From Fomitopsis serialis (taxonomy: Eukaryota > Basidiomycota > Agaricomycetes > Polyporales > Fomitopsidaceae), in assembly GCF_022376445.1 (NCBI RefSeq), contig NW_025955135.1:1-64000 (forward strand): a stretch of 64,000 bases of DNA. Reading direction: 5' to 3'. Numbering within the stretch: the first letter of the stretch is position 1; each line of letters begins with the position of its first letter. Of this stretch, positions 34,404 to 45,696 are shown in pieces. The notes beneath the pieces are model-generated. The model was not told where the DNA came from and made no database searches. It saw nothing but the letters and a program-made list of their open reading frames with translations. Position numbers and translations under genes: made by a program.

Positions 34404-35808
34404 TCACGGGAACCATCGCTCGTGCCTCTGTGGAAGGGGCAGATTCTCGTCGATTTCATCCTCCAGTATCGGGACCTCGTCTTCGTCTTCCTCCACGAAC
34501 TCGTGAGGCATGCGCACTTGATACTGGCCATTAGCCCGCTGCCTACCCTCCGGATGCGAGCGCACACAGAGGCGCACGCGGCTTCCTGCAGCAATGGCAG
34601 TCCGCCCGCGATGGCCTCGACAAACCGTCTGACCACTCAAAGACAACGAGCGTGACGACGAGGCCAGGTCGGTCACTTGCGAGCTCGGCAAGCGCGTTAT
34701 CCAGAGGCGCAAGAGCCATCCGCAGGGCGTCCGGTGGGGCGGGATCTTCTTCCCAAGTCAACCCAATCTCAACGCCCTCCAAGGCCCGCGAATTGAGCTG
34801 CCGAATGACGTGGCCCATCCACACCAAGTCTTCCGCCGTGGGTGCACCCTCAAAGTCGTAGTGATCCGTGAGCATCAACACACGCAACCTCTTGCAGTGC
34901 CCGAGCCCGAGGTCGATCTGCTCGACCTCCTCCGACGGGTATCGCCCGTACAGCTCAAGGTGCTCGAGCGTAGGTCCCGCCCTTCGTATCGTCTCCCGTA
35001 TCATCTCCTGAAGCACCTTCTTCTCACCGATAGCGGGAGAAACGAAGTGCGACATTTGCGCCCCGTTCCATCCGAGGCTCAGATAGCGAAGGGGAAGCTT
35101 GGGGAGGCCATGCAGAAGCCACATCAGCGGGAAGTCGGTGGAATGATGCCACGTGAGGGCGCGAAGCTCCATCGTTGGTGCCGGAGGCGCGACTGTGGTT
35201 GGGTGGACTCGAAGCGAGGTGACCTCGGCGAACATCACCGAGCGGAAGTGGAGCGCGTGGAGGCCAGGCAACGCGTGGAGGAGTCGAGCGAGCTCGTACA
35301 CGTTGAGGTAGATGGTGTGTAGCGTGAGCTCGCGCACGTTCGCGAACATGCCGGGCATTGGCATCTGCTGTCGTGGCGACGAGAGCGGGGCCTGGGGCGG
35401 GAAGTAGTTATCGAGCGGTAGCCAGTGCCGGACGCGCAGGTGCGCAAGCTGCGGGAGCCTGGGCACGAGTGCGAAGAGCTCCAAGAAGGTGCGGTGCAGA
35501 ATGAGCCAAGTGCTGTCGATACGCAGCTCGCGGACGAAGCATGCGAGATGTGGATGGGCGATGAGCATCTGGTCGGCGCGTCTGTGCTTGCCTGGGCTGT
35601 TGATGATGAGCGTGCGGAACATGTGCGAGCGTGCGGAGGGCAGCCAAGCATAGCAGGTTAGGCTGCAACTTGCCAGGGTTGGTAGGTCATCCCATAGGTA
35701 GTCGATGATGTAGTGATGCAGCTCTAGAGGGAGCCACGCCGTCGCCGCGCGGGGTGTCGAACACATCGAGGAAGGGAAGGAAGACGAGAGGTTCATCTTC
35801 ACAGCCAT
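34404..35808 (-). CDS. F-box domain protein with leucine-rich C-terminal part
   Basis: Two exons (35808-34626, 34585-34404) give 454 aa. The F-box-like domain is near the N terminus (WLPLELHHYIIDYLWDDL, then LASCSLTCYAWLPSARSHMFRTL), as in the large basidiomycete F-box/LRR families. The rest is leucine-rich with irregular LRR-like units (LPQLAHLRVRHW, VRELTLHTIYL, LHALHFRSVMF, LRYLSLGWN, LEHLELYGRYP, LRVLMLTDHY). The 40-nt intron (GTTTGT..TGCAG) is needed to reach the acidic tail FVEEDEDEVPILEDE; unspliced, the frame stops at 34543. An upstream in-frame ATG at 35928 is less likely. It probably recruits a substrate to an SCF ubiquitin ligase. Confidence 0.8.
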
Positions 35809-36050
35809 CCTCAAGATGGTCACGAATTGGGCCACACCAGCAACATTCAACTCAGCACCTCCGCAACTCGCTTGATGCCACACGCGGCAGAGAACAATGG
35901 TGAGATGAAGAACAATAACAAGAAGCACTTACTCGGGACGTTGTCACGTATTAGAACGGCACCCGAAACAGGCAACGTAGTTATAGTCGTCTTCCTGTAT
36001 AATCTCGCTATTGTACATGCGTCTTACATTCGTCTTATTTCTGCAATGCT
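35809..36050. other. Short spacer upstream of the F-box gene
   Basis: Holds the F-box gene promoter and the 3' end of the NTF2-like gene. AT-rich, no gene seen. Confidence 0.4.
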
Positions 36051-36575
36051 TCAAGTTCCTGCCGTCGACGCGGTCATGAATTGCCACAGACCAATGTTAC
36101 GATCTCGTACCTTTCTCTTCGTACTCAGCTCGCCATGTCGAGCAAGATACGCAGCCCCTGAGTCTGCCCAGACTTTGTAGTCTGTGACCTTGCCCTCGTC
36201 GTCAAAGTCAAGGACATAGACGAACTCTTCGTCCCAAGCCTGGCCCTCGCCGTCGCCTTCAATCCATGTAAACTTCGCGCTTCCCTTGGTGCACACTTTG
36301 CGGGACTCTGTGTCCACGACCCACTCTGAGAACGACATGTTCTCGTATTTGAGGTACTTCTGGAGAAGGGAGAAGTAGGTGGAGACGGAAGTAGGTCCGC
36401 TGCGGCCCGTGAAGGGGCGTCCGAGGAACGGTGCTAGACAGGGCTCGCCATACTCGATGACGGTGATCTGGTGGGTGGTAGAGAAGTGTGAGAGGAGGTC
36501 ATCGAGGGTGGCCTGGCTAGCGAAGGCGTCGCAGAGGGCCTGTGCAGAAGCGAGGAGGCGAGCACGAACAGACAT
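36051..36575 (-). CDS. SnoaL/NTF2-like fold protein
   Basis: Single frame of 174 aa from the ATG at 36575 (MSVRARLLASAQALCDAF). The order of elements fits a cone-shaped NTF2/SnoaL-like fold: N-terminal helix, then LLSHFSTTHQITVIEYG, a loop with GRPFTGRSG, VSTYFSLLQKYL, a strand ending VVDTESRKVCTKGSAKFTW and a final EEFVYVLDFDDEGKVTDYKVWAD. Such proteins bind or isomerise small molecules or serve as stress-related pockets; no substrate can be given. The end is uncertain, because a GTACGAG donor near 36115 and a TTGCAG acceptor near 36050 would replace the last 20 residues with a short tail. An upstream in-frame ATG at 36641 adds a non-conserved leader. Confidence 0.75.
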   Translation of the reverse strand: MSVRARLLASAQALCDAFASQATLDDLLSHFSTTHQITVIEYGEPCLAPFLGRPFTGRSGPTSVSTYFSLLQKYLKYENMSFSEWVVDTESRKVCTKGSAKFTWIEGDGEGQAWDEEFVYVLDFDDEGKVTDYKVWADSGAAYLARHGELSTKRKVRDRNIGLWQFMTASTAGT

Positions 36576-37276
36576 GGCGGAGAGGCACAAACACGCGAAC
36601 GAGCGCGGCCAATTGAATGATAAGGCACTTACTGTAAACAAAGTTATTTAACCCGCAGACTCGGAGCCTTTCCTTCTTGACTCGAGCGTCTAGATCGTGA
36701 CTAATGATACCTCCTCCTCCTCCTCAACTTCTGTAGATCGTACGCGGCGTTGAGCCAAGCCGACATTCGCCAGCGGATAGATTACCAGCTCCTCGAATGA
36801 CACAGGGTTAACGTTCAGTACGACGTGCCTAATTTATAATGCTTTGTCTCGCCGCAAGCGTGCACATGAGAGGGCCAGGTAAGAGAAAGCAGCGGGTCTA
36901 ACCGTACTCGAAAAGTGACGATTCACTGTAGGAAAGTAATAAGTAATCACTGCACTCTATTCTGTCCTTCCAGTGCTCTCCCGAAACGAATGAAAAAATA
37001 CTAGTACTGTGATGTTCGTAGTAAACTTAAGCTTGAGTACTTGAGTGACATACGCATGCATGATAGGCCGACTCAACGCGAGTGCGGTATGGTATAGTAT
37101 CCCAGTCATACGGTAGCCTACTCAGGCTGCGTATTATTATTCCGGCCACAAGACCACGCGCAATCACAGCAGCAGACACCGTGACAAGACGGTCAACCAG
37201 GATATCTAAGGATCATCACAATAGCAACAATGCGAATACATATTTCAATGCTACTTTCCGTCCTACCCATCCCGTA
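36576..37276. other. Spacer with the 3' flank of module 3
   Basis: From about 36860 to 37276 this aligns with 44430-44805, the 3' flank of the module 5 secreted gene, so the duplicated module unit extends some 400 bp beyond the stop codon. A (CTC)n-like TCCTCCTCCTCCTC tract lies at about 36711-36724. No gene is seen. Confidence 0.6.
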
Positions 37277-38170
37277 TCAACACTTTCCACCCGCTGCTAC
37301 CGTCGTCGCATGGATGTTCGCCGGGTAGCACTGTGCATTGGACACCGCCACGCAGATGTTGGTCCCAGTAGGCGTTCGGACAGAGTAAGAGCCACTCGTC
37401 ACCGTCGTCCTCGAATTTCCCGCTTTGAGTGCCGCCCTGAGCGCCGCCTTGCATATGCCGGCGACCTGTCTCCGCGTGTACTTGTGCGCGACGTTTGTCG
37501 TCATTCCCGTCGTACCTTTATTAACCCAGAGCGTCTTCGGCTTCACAGGAAAGGATCAGGGTTAGTCGGGGAAAGCATATGAGGCGAAGCAGCTCACCCC
37601 CTTGCCGGCCTGCACATGAGCGAGAGCCGTCGCAGGATCGACCGTCATGTGCCCAGCAGTGCCTTTGTTGGCGTTGTGCGCGAACCAAGTGGACGTGAGA
37701 TGCCGGCCAGAATTTGCCTTGTCGGGACGGCCGTTCAGGACGTGGTTCTTCATCCCTTTCCACTTTGCCTCGGCCTTTTTCCCACAACACTTCTTGTAGC
37801 AAGGATCTGTCGTATAGGCTTTAGCACTAAGACGGTCACGTCACGCAGGCAGCACTAGTAGGTACTTACAGCGGATGCCTTCTTGCATTGAATGGCAGAT
37901 GTCGCGAGAGATCCAGGATGGCCTTCTTTCGCCGCACAGCTTTGAGTGTCTAGCGAGAACCCGCAATGACTTGCACGGACTGCAGAAGCAGGAGCATGAA
38001 TAACGGCTTCTGAGCCACTGAGACGGTGGAAACGTACCACAAGAGTCGCAGTCTGTCAGTCTCGCACATGCTGTGGCATCATGTCGGGAGCCGGGCGTAA
38101 GCGGGGCGGCTTGCACTAAGAAGACAGTGCAAAGGAGGGTGAGGGCGGCGAGAGCAGTAGTGAGACGCAT
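37277..38170 (-). pseudogene. Secreted Cys-containing protein, module 3, one-base frameshift in exon 3
   Basis: Four exons as in module 2. The leader MRLTTALAALTLLCTVFLVQA is an intact signal peptide, and exon 2 keeps ASHCGFSLDTQSCAAKEG. Exon 3 enters in the family's frame but, at a five-A run (plus-strand TTTTT at 37777-37781), one base is lacking compared with the frame that encodes the HVLNGRPD and SGRHLTSTW motifs. Exon 4 is intact (PKTLWVN, AHKYTRRQVAGICKAAL, GSYSVRTPTG, AQCYPAN, stop at 37277). The break is a single homopolymer deletion, so a base-calling error is as likely as true loss. The C-terminal QCYP has the Tyr expected for an EndoU-like site. Divergent from P3. Confidence 0.75.
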
Positions 38171-39234
38171 GGCTGCTATTTGGAACTGGTCGTTACGTTC
38201 GTGCAATAAGGGAAGATTATACGTGAGTGACTGGAAGGTTAAGATGAAGGGTGAGTAGCTGGATGTACGTTAGAGCAAAGCTACACGAGTGATGGAGGGC
38301 CAGCCCGGCTTGGGTCGTTGCTACAACCTGCCTTTTATCTTGTTGAACCCGTCATTTAGACGTGCGAGCGTTCCACTGAATGCGATGGCATTTCTCCGCA
38401 TGAGACCGACTGAACGGTACGAAGCCCCCAAGCGCGCGCGTAGTATGGCAGATTGAGATGATACACGATTCAAAGCATCGCAAGGTTCTATACCATGCAG
38501 CATGTAAACCACAACAGCATACACTCGGAGCGCAATGAGAAGTACTTACCTTGAAAGATTGGAGGCTTAAGGTTTTTACGCTTCGCTGTTGTATGTGACG
38601 GTCTAGGTCCCAGCGCCTGGGCATACAGCTCGAACTCAAGGACGAACATAGGGCATATCCGGAGAAGAGACAGTTTGCACTTCGTCTTGTCCGCCCTACG
38701 CTCTAGAATTGATCAGCGCCCTCGTGATACGCAACGCCGGCTGCTGTGCGCGTTTGGGACCCACGTTCGCCGCGTTGAACCGCTACACTCAGACGTTCCA
38801 GCGAGTATTCAACGGTTCTCTTCAAGTGAATTCGCGCTCACCAGTCACAAGCATCTCGTAACATGCTCCGAAGACGGTGTCAACTGCTATGCTGCACCTT
38901 TGAGGTGCGCATTCACCAATTAACGTTCGATGGCCGCGCGCAAACGTATTCGGAAACTCCGGAGCAGGCGTCGGACCCTGCCAAAGCCACAACTGCCAGG
39001 GCGGTCCCGATCAGGAGATCAAGACAGGAGCTGTGCGTCGTGAATGACCATTGTTTCCAGAGGAGGCCACAGCATCTCGGAGGCTCAAAAGTGTTCCATC
39101 GCGCCGCCTGCTACAACCATTCGACCTTGCCCGGCTCAGGCTTCCACAAAGAGTGAGATACTACAAGTTGGACTCGTGTATGATCAGTATGCTGACGGGC
39201 ATATTATAGCCAAAAAGACCCACCGTCCACCTCG
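38171..39234. promoter_or_regulatory. Divergent intergenic region of module 3
   Basis: The TATA of the secreted gene (GCCTTTTATC) is at about 38330. The conserved block spans about 38860-39160 with CGGTCCCGATCAGGAGATCA and CTCAAAAGTGTTCCATCGCG. The propeller-side element CGTGTATGATCAGTATGCTGA lies at about 39175-39195. Confidence 0.55.
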
Positions 39235-40479
39235 ATGTCTCTAGTGAACTCCCAGCCCCTCACTCTCGACGGCGACGTAGAGGCATTCTACGTTCACCAG
39301 TCGTATGTACTCACCTTCGGCAAAACCAGCGTCGACATCTGGCGCGCGGGAGCCCCACACGGGCGCCTCGAGCACGTAGCGCACCTCGCTCAGTTCGTAC
39401 AGCCTCCGCCACATCAGCTCGACCCCATCCTCGACCCCGACCGCAACCTCATTGTCATCGCCGATCAGACTCAGGAAGATATCCCACCCTCGCTCCTCGT
39501 GTTCAGCCTCGTCGACGGTCGGCTCATCCGCAAGCTCGAGCTGTATGGCACCCTGACTGAGGACCGCTTGCGGTACGCCGATGGGAAGGTCCTTGTCGCG
39601 TCGTACTGGAGGACCTCACGACCATATTGCTCTGTGACATCCTTGGGGATGTCAAGATCCTCGGCCGGGCCACCCTCCCGACGGCCTCAGGGCGCGCGAG
39701 GAGACGCGGCTGAATACGAACGGAGGGTGCTGTTCCCGTCCACGTCAGGCCGAACGGCGATATCGTCGCGACGTCGTCGAGTCATGGGGTGACAAGATGG
39801 AGGTCCTGCGCTGGCGCGGGCCGACGTTCCCACTCACCGGAGCCAGACGCGAGCTTCGCGCTCGAGGTCGGGTCGAGACGGCGATCAGATTACCCGACTG
39901 CAGGCGCCCTGGACCGAAACCTTCCTGCTGGCTGTCTACGAGGCAGACGGTAACGTCCTCCCGGTCAATCCGCGTGAGACGTCGATCTATGCCATCGACA
40001 CGGAGACCATGACCATCCGGTGGCACGCTGAGCCCATCGGAGGCTGGGTGCACACCGTTCGACATGTCGCCGCGCTGGACATCATCGTCGCGTTTGGACG
40101 GCACGACCACGGGGACGGCATACCGTCCGACAAGTTCGGATACGTCGTCGTCCTCGACCTGCGACGGGCAGCCAGCGGCAGACGGAGACGATCAATCACG
40201 GCGTGCAGGGCACTGCAGTAGAGTATTGCGGGCTCAGCGAGACCGGGGATAGCTTCGCGGTCGTCGTTGTCTTCGCTGATGGGTCCGTATGCGCGGTCGA
40301 CCTGAAGCGATTCTTGGAGCATGGCTTCCCGAAGCAAGGCGAGCGAGTGGTGGTTTCGAGGGTTCTGCCGAGGGATCTAGCGTCAAGGAAGTGGCCATAG
40401 CTGGGCACACAGTGATCATTTCCTTCGACGACGGCAGCGGTCTCCGCGCAGCCTGTACTTTGGCCTGTCAGTGGAGTAA
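39235..40479 (+). pseudogene. Beta-propeller-like gene, module 3 (P3), riddled with single-base deletions
   Basis: Starts normally (MSLVNSQPLTLDGDVEAFYV) and stays open for about 120 codons. From about 39600 onward it loses the frame repeatedly. Compared with the almost identical P4, nearly every difference is a missing single base: for example GACGGCCTC versus GACGGGCCTC near 39680, CGCGGGCCGACG versus CGCGGGGCCGACG near 39815, GTCGGGTCGAGACGG versus GTCGGTGTCGAAGACGG near 39870, and CAGCGGTCTCC versus CAGCGGGTCTCC near 40440. Substitutions are rare. The end (SVE, stop at 40477) and 3' flank match P4. This pattern fits poor consensus sequence in a recent repeat better than slow decay, so the real gene may be intact. 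Confidence 0.8.
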
Positions 40480-40781
40480 GAGTCCATGCGTAGAGGGCCG
40501 AGGCGCCACATACAAACATGCATTTATTGTTTGGTACGATACAATGAAGTAGATCAAAACCAATACACATGTAGTTTTATGCAAGTACTTCAACCGTACT
40601 TCAACCGTAGCGTACGGCAGCTCACTGCTCATTATTACTATTCCGGCCCCAAGACCGCGCACAGTAACTTAGCAACATGGATACCGTGACAAGACGAACA
40701 ACCAGGACATTCAAGAATCATCATGATGACAACAATGCAAATACATGATTGAACACTACTCTCCGTCCTGCCCATCCCGTC
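40480..40781. other. Spacer between modules 3 and 4
   Basis: About 300 bp between convergent 3' ends, similar to the flank after P4 in its first 70 bp. No gene. Confidence 0.5.
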
Positions 40782-41789
40782 CTAGCACTTCCCACCCGGT
40801 GCTACCGTCGTCGGATTGATGCTCGCCGGGAAGCATTGTACTTTGGACACCGTCACGCAGATGTTGCCCCCAAAAGGCGACTGGACGGAGTAGGAACCTC
40901 TCGAGTCGCCCGTTTTGAGCAGTACCGCGAGCGCGGCCTTGCATATGCCGGCGACCTGCACCTGCGTGTACTTGTTCGCACCTACCGCCGTTCCCTCCGC
41001 ATTGTCATTAATCCAAACTGTCTTGATCTTCGACTACGCAGGAGATGATTAGGGTTAGTCGGGAAAAGTATATGAGGCGAAGCAGCTCACCTTCCCGCCG
41101 GTCTTCACCTGACCGAGACCCGTCGCATCATTGACATCCATGTCCCCAGCAGTGCCTTTTTTGGCAGGGTGCGCGAACCAAGTGGACGTGAGATGCCGGC
41201 CAGAATTTACGTTGTCGGGACGGCCGTTCAGGACGTGGCTCTCCATCCCATCCCACAATGTATCCGCCGTCACGGTTTGTCCCACAACCTGCTTTGCAGC
41301 AACCACTGCAACAGTACTTGCAGCGCTTACTGCAACAGTACTTGCAGCGCCTACTGCAACAGTACTTGCAGCACCTCTTGCAGCAGTCCTTGCAGCACCC
41401 GCTGCATCAGTCCTTGCAGCAAGGGTCTGTCGTACGGACTTCAGCATAAAGACAGTCCCGTCACGGGACAGCGCTAGGTACTTACAGCGGATGCTCTCTT
41501 GCATTGAGCCGCGGATGTCGCAAGGGACCCAGGGTGACCTTCCTTCGCGGCACAGCTCTGAGTGTCAAGCGAGAACCCGCAACGACTCGTATGAGCTGCA
41601 ATAGCAGAAGCATGAGTAACGGGTCTCGAGCCACTGAGACGGTGGAAACTCACCACAGGAGTCGCAGTCTGTCAGTCTCGCACAGGCTGTGGCATCGTGT
41701 TGGAAGCGAAGCGTAAGCGGGGCGGCCTGGGCCAAGAAGACAGTGCAAAGAAGTGTGAGGGCGGCAAGGACAGCAGCAGTGAGACGCAT
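40782..41789 (-). CDS. Secreted Cys-containing protein with Ala/Val repeat insertion, module 4, intact
   Basis: Four exons (41789-41654, 41595-41486, 41438-41091, 41033-40782) join in frame to 281 aa. The signal peptide is LAALTLLCTVFLAQA; conserved cysteines follow in ACARLTDCDSCG, SRCGFSLDTQSC and AAQC. Exon 3 is 129 nt longer than in module 2 because of an Ala/Val-rich stretch encoded by 24-bp repeats (units such as AASTVAVG). The EndoU-like landmarks are all present: H150 in HVLNGRPD, H164 in SGRH, Lys in KTVW, the helix YTQVQVAGICKAAL, SYSVQSPFGGNICVTV and QCFP. It is 39 residues longer than the module 2 protein. The divergent neighbour is P4. Secretion is firm; nuclease activity is an inference. 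Confidence 0.8.
41303..41418. repeat. 24-bp tandem repeats inside exon 3 of the module 4 secreted gene
   Basis: Three near-perfect units of ACTGCAACAGTACTTGCAGC plus four bases are followed by degenerate units with CTTGCAGCA. The repeat is in frame and lengthens an Ala/Val-rich linker between the Cys region and the His motifs. Other module copies lack it. Confidence 0.85.
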
Positions 41790-42876
41790 GGTAGCTATAC
41801 GGGACTGGTCGTTACGTTCGTGCAATAAGGGAAGATTCTACGTGAGCGAGTGGACGGTGAAGAGGAAGGGTGAGTAGCTGAATGTACGTTAGAGCAAGGA
41901 TGCACGAATGATGGAGGGCCAGCCTGGCTTGGGTCGTTCCTATTCCCTGCCTTTTATATTGTGTGGCCGTCAGTTCAGATATACGAGCGTTCTGCCGAAT
42001 GCGATCCGACATCTCTTCAGGAGACACTTGAACGGCACGAACCACACAAACAGCGCCGTGGAATGGCAGATTGAGATGAAACACAATTCGAAGCATCGCA
42101 TGGTTCTGTACCAAGGAGCATGTAAGCTGTATAAAGCGCGTACAAGAAGTACTTACCCTGAGAGACCAGATGTTTGATGTTAAGCATCGCTTTTGGGGTA
42201 TAAACTCCTTACGCCTGGGCCTACGGCTCGAATGCAAGGACTTACATAGGGCGTATCCAGAGGAGAGACAGTTTGAACCTTATCTTGTCTGTCATGTCAA
42301 CCCTGTCTGCCTGCGCTGTAGAATTGACCAACGCACTCGTGATACGCAACTCGGCTGCTGCAACGTTCGCCACGTCCGCCGCAATCAGACGTTTCGTCAA
42401 CGGTCCACTTGAACCCCCACCCACCAAGGCATCCAGTAACAGCTCCGAAGGAGGCATCGGCTGCTGCGCTACACCTTTGAAGTCCCCAGCATTCACTATG
42501 TTCGCTGCGTCTAAACGTCTCCGAGTCAGGAAGCTGTCAACGACCCTCTTGAATTCCCACTCACCTAAGCATCCCATAACAGTATCGAATTTCCCTCTTT
42601 CTCCCCCGGACACTGCGGAGCAGGCGTCGGACCCATCTGCCAAAGGCATAACTGCCTACAGGGTGGTCCCGGTCATGATATCAGGACCATTGTGGTCAGA
42701 GAAGACTACAGCATCTTGGGGCGAGTCAAAAGTGTTCTATCGCGCTTCCTGCTACGACCATTCGACCTTGCCTGACTTTCCTGGTTTCCACAGAGAGTAA
42801 GACACTACATTGGACTCGCGTATGATCAGCACACTGATGTGCGTTCTCTAGCCAAAAGTACCCACCATCCACCTCA
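41790..42876. promoter_or_regulatory. Divergent intergenic region of module 4
   Basis: TATA of the secreted gene (GCCTTTTATATT) at about 41950; conserved block at about 42430-42800 with CGGTCATGATATCAGG and GTTCTATCGCG; propeller-side element CGCGTATGATCAGCACACTGA at about 42815. Homologous to the other module promoters, with indels. Confidence 0.55.
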
Positions 42877-44141
42877 ATGTCTCCAGCCAACCCCAGCCCC
42901 TGGCCCTCGACGGCGACGTAGAGGCATTCTACGTTCACCAGTCGTATGTACTCACCTTCGGCAAAACCAGCGTCGACATCTGGCGCACGGGAGCCCCACA
43001 CGGGCGTCTCGAGCACGTAGCGCACCTCACCCAGTTCGTACAACGTCCGGCGTATCACCTCGACCCTGTCTTCGACACCGACCGTAACTTCATCGTCATC
43101 GCCGACCAGACTGAGGAAAGCGTCCCACCCTCGCTCCTCGTGTTCAGCCTCGTCGACGGTCAACTCATCCGCAAACTCGAGTTGCGTGGCACTCTGACTG
43201 AGGACCGCTTGCGGTACGCCGATGGGAAGGTCCTTGTCGCTGTCGTACTGGAGGACCTCACGACCATATTGCTCTGTGACATCCTCGGGGATGTCAAGAT
43301 CCTCGGCCGGGCCACCCTCCCGACGGGCCTCAGGGCGCGCGAGGAGACGCGGCTGAACACGAACGGAGGTGTGCTGTTGCCCGTCCACGTCAGCCCGAAC
43401 GGCGACCTCATCGCGACGTCGTCCGAATCATGGGGTGACAAGATGGAGGTCTTGCGCTGGCGCGGGGCCGACGTTCCCAACTCACCGGAGCCAGACACGA
43501 GCTTCGCGCTCGAGGTCGGTGTCGAAGACGGCGATCAGATCTACCCGACCTGCAGTGCGTCCCTGGACGCGAATACCTTCCTGCTGGCTGTGTACGAGGC
43601 AGACGGTAACGTCCTCCCGGTTCAATCCGCGTGCCAGACGTCGATCTATGCCATCGACACGGAGACCATGACCATCCGGTGGCACGCTGAGCCCATAGGA
43701 GGCTGGGTGCACACCGTTCGACATGTCGCCGCGCTGGACATCATCGTCGCGTTTGGACGGCACGACCACGGGGACGGCATACAGTCCGACAAGTTCGGAT
43801 ACGTCGTCGTCCTCGATCCTGCGACGGGCAGCCAGCGGCAGACGGAGACGATCAATCACGGCGTGCAGGGCACTGCAGTAGAGTATTGCGGGCTCAGCGA
43901 GACCGGGGATAGCTTCGCGGTCGTCGTTGTCTTCGCTGATGGGTCCGTATGCGCGGTCGACCTGAAGCGATTCTTGGAGCATGGCTTCCCGAAGCAAGGC
44001 GAGCGAGTGGTGGTTTCGAGGGTTCTGCCCGAGGGATCTAGCGTCAAGGAAGTGGCCATAGCTGGGCACACAGTGATCATTTCCTTCGACGACGGCAGCG
44101 GGTCTCCGCGCAGCCTGTACTTTGGCCTGTCAGTGGAGTAA
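42877..44141 (+). CDS. Beta-propeller-like protein, module 4 (P4), frameshift at codon 6
   Basis: The expected start ATG at 42877 (ATGTCTCCAGCC) is followed by AACCCCAG where the other copies have AAcTCCCAG, so one base is missing and the ATG frame does not reach the body. The body is completely open from QPLALDGDVEAF to the stop at 44141, about 416 codons, and matches P2 and P3. No other ATG in the body frame lies upstream; the first internal Met is at 43140 and would remove three blades. The protein is therefore either inactivated by this one deletion or intact with a sequencing error. It ends with GLSVE like P3. Divergent from the intact secreted gene at 41789. Confidence 0.75.
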
Positions 44142-44805
44142 GAGTCCATGCGTAGAGGGCCGAGGCGCCACATACAAAACATATACTTTTTGTTTGGTAC
44201 GATACAATGAAGTAGATCAAAACCAATACTTACTGTATGTAGTACCATACACAAGCAGACAAATGATATCAACTTGACGGGCACCACAAACTCAGGAGAC
44301 GCGACGCGACGCGCCCAGCGCGTCGCGCGCGAGGAGATTTACACGCGCTTTTCGATGAAGGTGCTCATGATCATGTTCTTCCGCTAAGGACGAGCTACTG
44401 TGCTCGGCCGGTACATATTTTGATTCGGACTAAGGAAGGCAGCGGCCGACCGTACTCAAATGCAACGACTCAGAGCGGCTGAAGAATAGACTGTAGAAAG
44501 GTAAGAGGTACTCCCTGCGTGCAATCCTTGCAATACACGCCCCGAAACGAGGAAAAGTACTGCCACCTTGTGATGATCGCATTAGACTTGAGTGTCATCC
44601 GCTGATAGGCCGAACGCTCGAGTGCGGTACGATATCCGAGTCGTATGGCAATCCACTCAGGCTGCTTATTACTATTCGGGCCACAAAACCAAGCGCAGTA
44701 GCAGACTCCGTGACAAGACTGTCAGCCAGGAAATAAAAAGGTCATCACGATAGCAACGATGCAAATACATATTTCAATGCTACTCTCCGTCCTACCCAAC
44801 CCGTC
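44142..44805. other. Spacer between modules 4 and 5
   Basis: Contains the P4 3' flank, a strong GC hairpin (separate entry) and, from about 44430, the duplicated 3' flank of the module 5 secreted gene. No gene. Confidence 0.5.
44305..44327. repeat. Perfect 10-bp GC hairpin
   Basis: CGCGACGCGC, loop CCA, GCGCGTCGCG. It sits about 165 bp after the P4 stop codon and is followed by more CG-rich sequence. It could act as an RNA 3'-end structure or be fortuitous. Confidence 0.6.
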
Positions 44806-45696
44806 CTAACAATCCCACCCGGTGCCACCGACGTCGCTCTATCTTCGCCGGGTAGCACTGTGCGTTGGACACCGACACGCAGATGTGTTCCCCCAAGGCG
44901 TCTGCACAGCGTAATTCCCACTCGTCACCGACTTCTTTGACTTGCCCGTGTTGAGCGCGGCCGCGAGCGCGGCCTTGCATATCTCGGCGACCTGTTCCCG
45001 CGTGTACTTGTGCGCAAGGTGTGTCGCCTTACCGTGCGCGTCGTTATCAATCCATAGTGTCTTGCTCTTCGCAGGAAAAACGATATGGTCAGTCGGGGAA
45101 AAGGCATGAGGCAAAGCAGCTTACCCCCTTGGCTAGCGTCACTTGAGCGAGAGACGTCGTTGTGTCGATGGTCATGTGTTCAGCAGTGCCCTTGTTGTCA
45201 TCGTGCGCGAACCAAGTCGACGTGAGTGCCGGCCGGAGTCTGCCTTGTCGGGACGGCCATCCAGGACGTGCGTCTCTATCCCTGTCCATTTCACATCGGC
45301 TCTCGCAGCGACATACCACTCTCGTGCGGCATGGATCTACGGTACACGCATCAGCATTGACGCAAACTAATCAGGTACAGTGCAGGGTACTTACGGCGGT
45401 CGCCTTCTTGCATTGAGTTGCAGATGTCGCAAGCTTTCCAGCGTGGTCTTCCTTCGCTTCACAAGTTTGCGTGTCCAGTGAGAACCCACAACGGCTCGCG
45501 CGGACTGCAATAGCAGGGATTGTGAATGACAGCTTGGAGGCAGCCAACGCAAATATGACGTACCACAGGAGTCGCAATCTGTTAGTCTTGCGCAGGCTAT
45601 CGCATCGTGTCGCGAAGGTGTAACAGGGACTGCCTGCGCTACGAAGACAGTGCAAAGGAGAGTGACGGTGGCGAGAAGAGCAGTAGTAAGACGCAT
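44806..45696 (-). pseudogene. Secreted Cys-containing protein, module 5, several frameshifts
   Basis: Exon 1 is intact with the leader MRLTTALLATVTLLCTVFVAQA, nearest to the fragment at 1-88. Exon 2 (SRCGFSLDTQTCEAKED) is open. Exon 3 keeps THVLDGRPDKADSGRH but then lacks one T near 45225 (CGGCACTCACG versus CGGCATCTCACG), which breaks the frame. Exon 4 has SKTLWIDNDAHG and YTREQVAEICKAAL, then loses one G in a GGGGG run near 44890, so the ICVSVSNAQCYPA strand is read in another frame, and a further change near the stop alters the end. All three are one-base losses. Divergent from P5, which also carries two one-base losses. Confidence 0.75.

Noticed and set aside
41286..41415. Cys-rich CCK-repeat peptide in exon 3 of the module 4 secreted gene
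   Set aside because: That frame has a stop and does not connect in phase with exons 2 and 4; the Ala/Val frame does.
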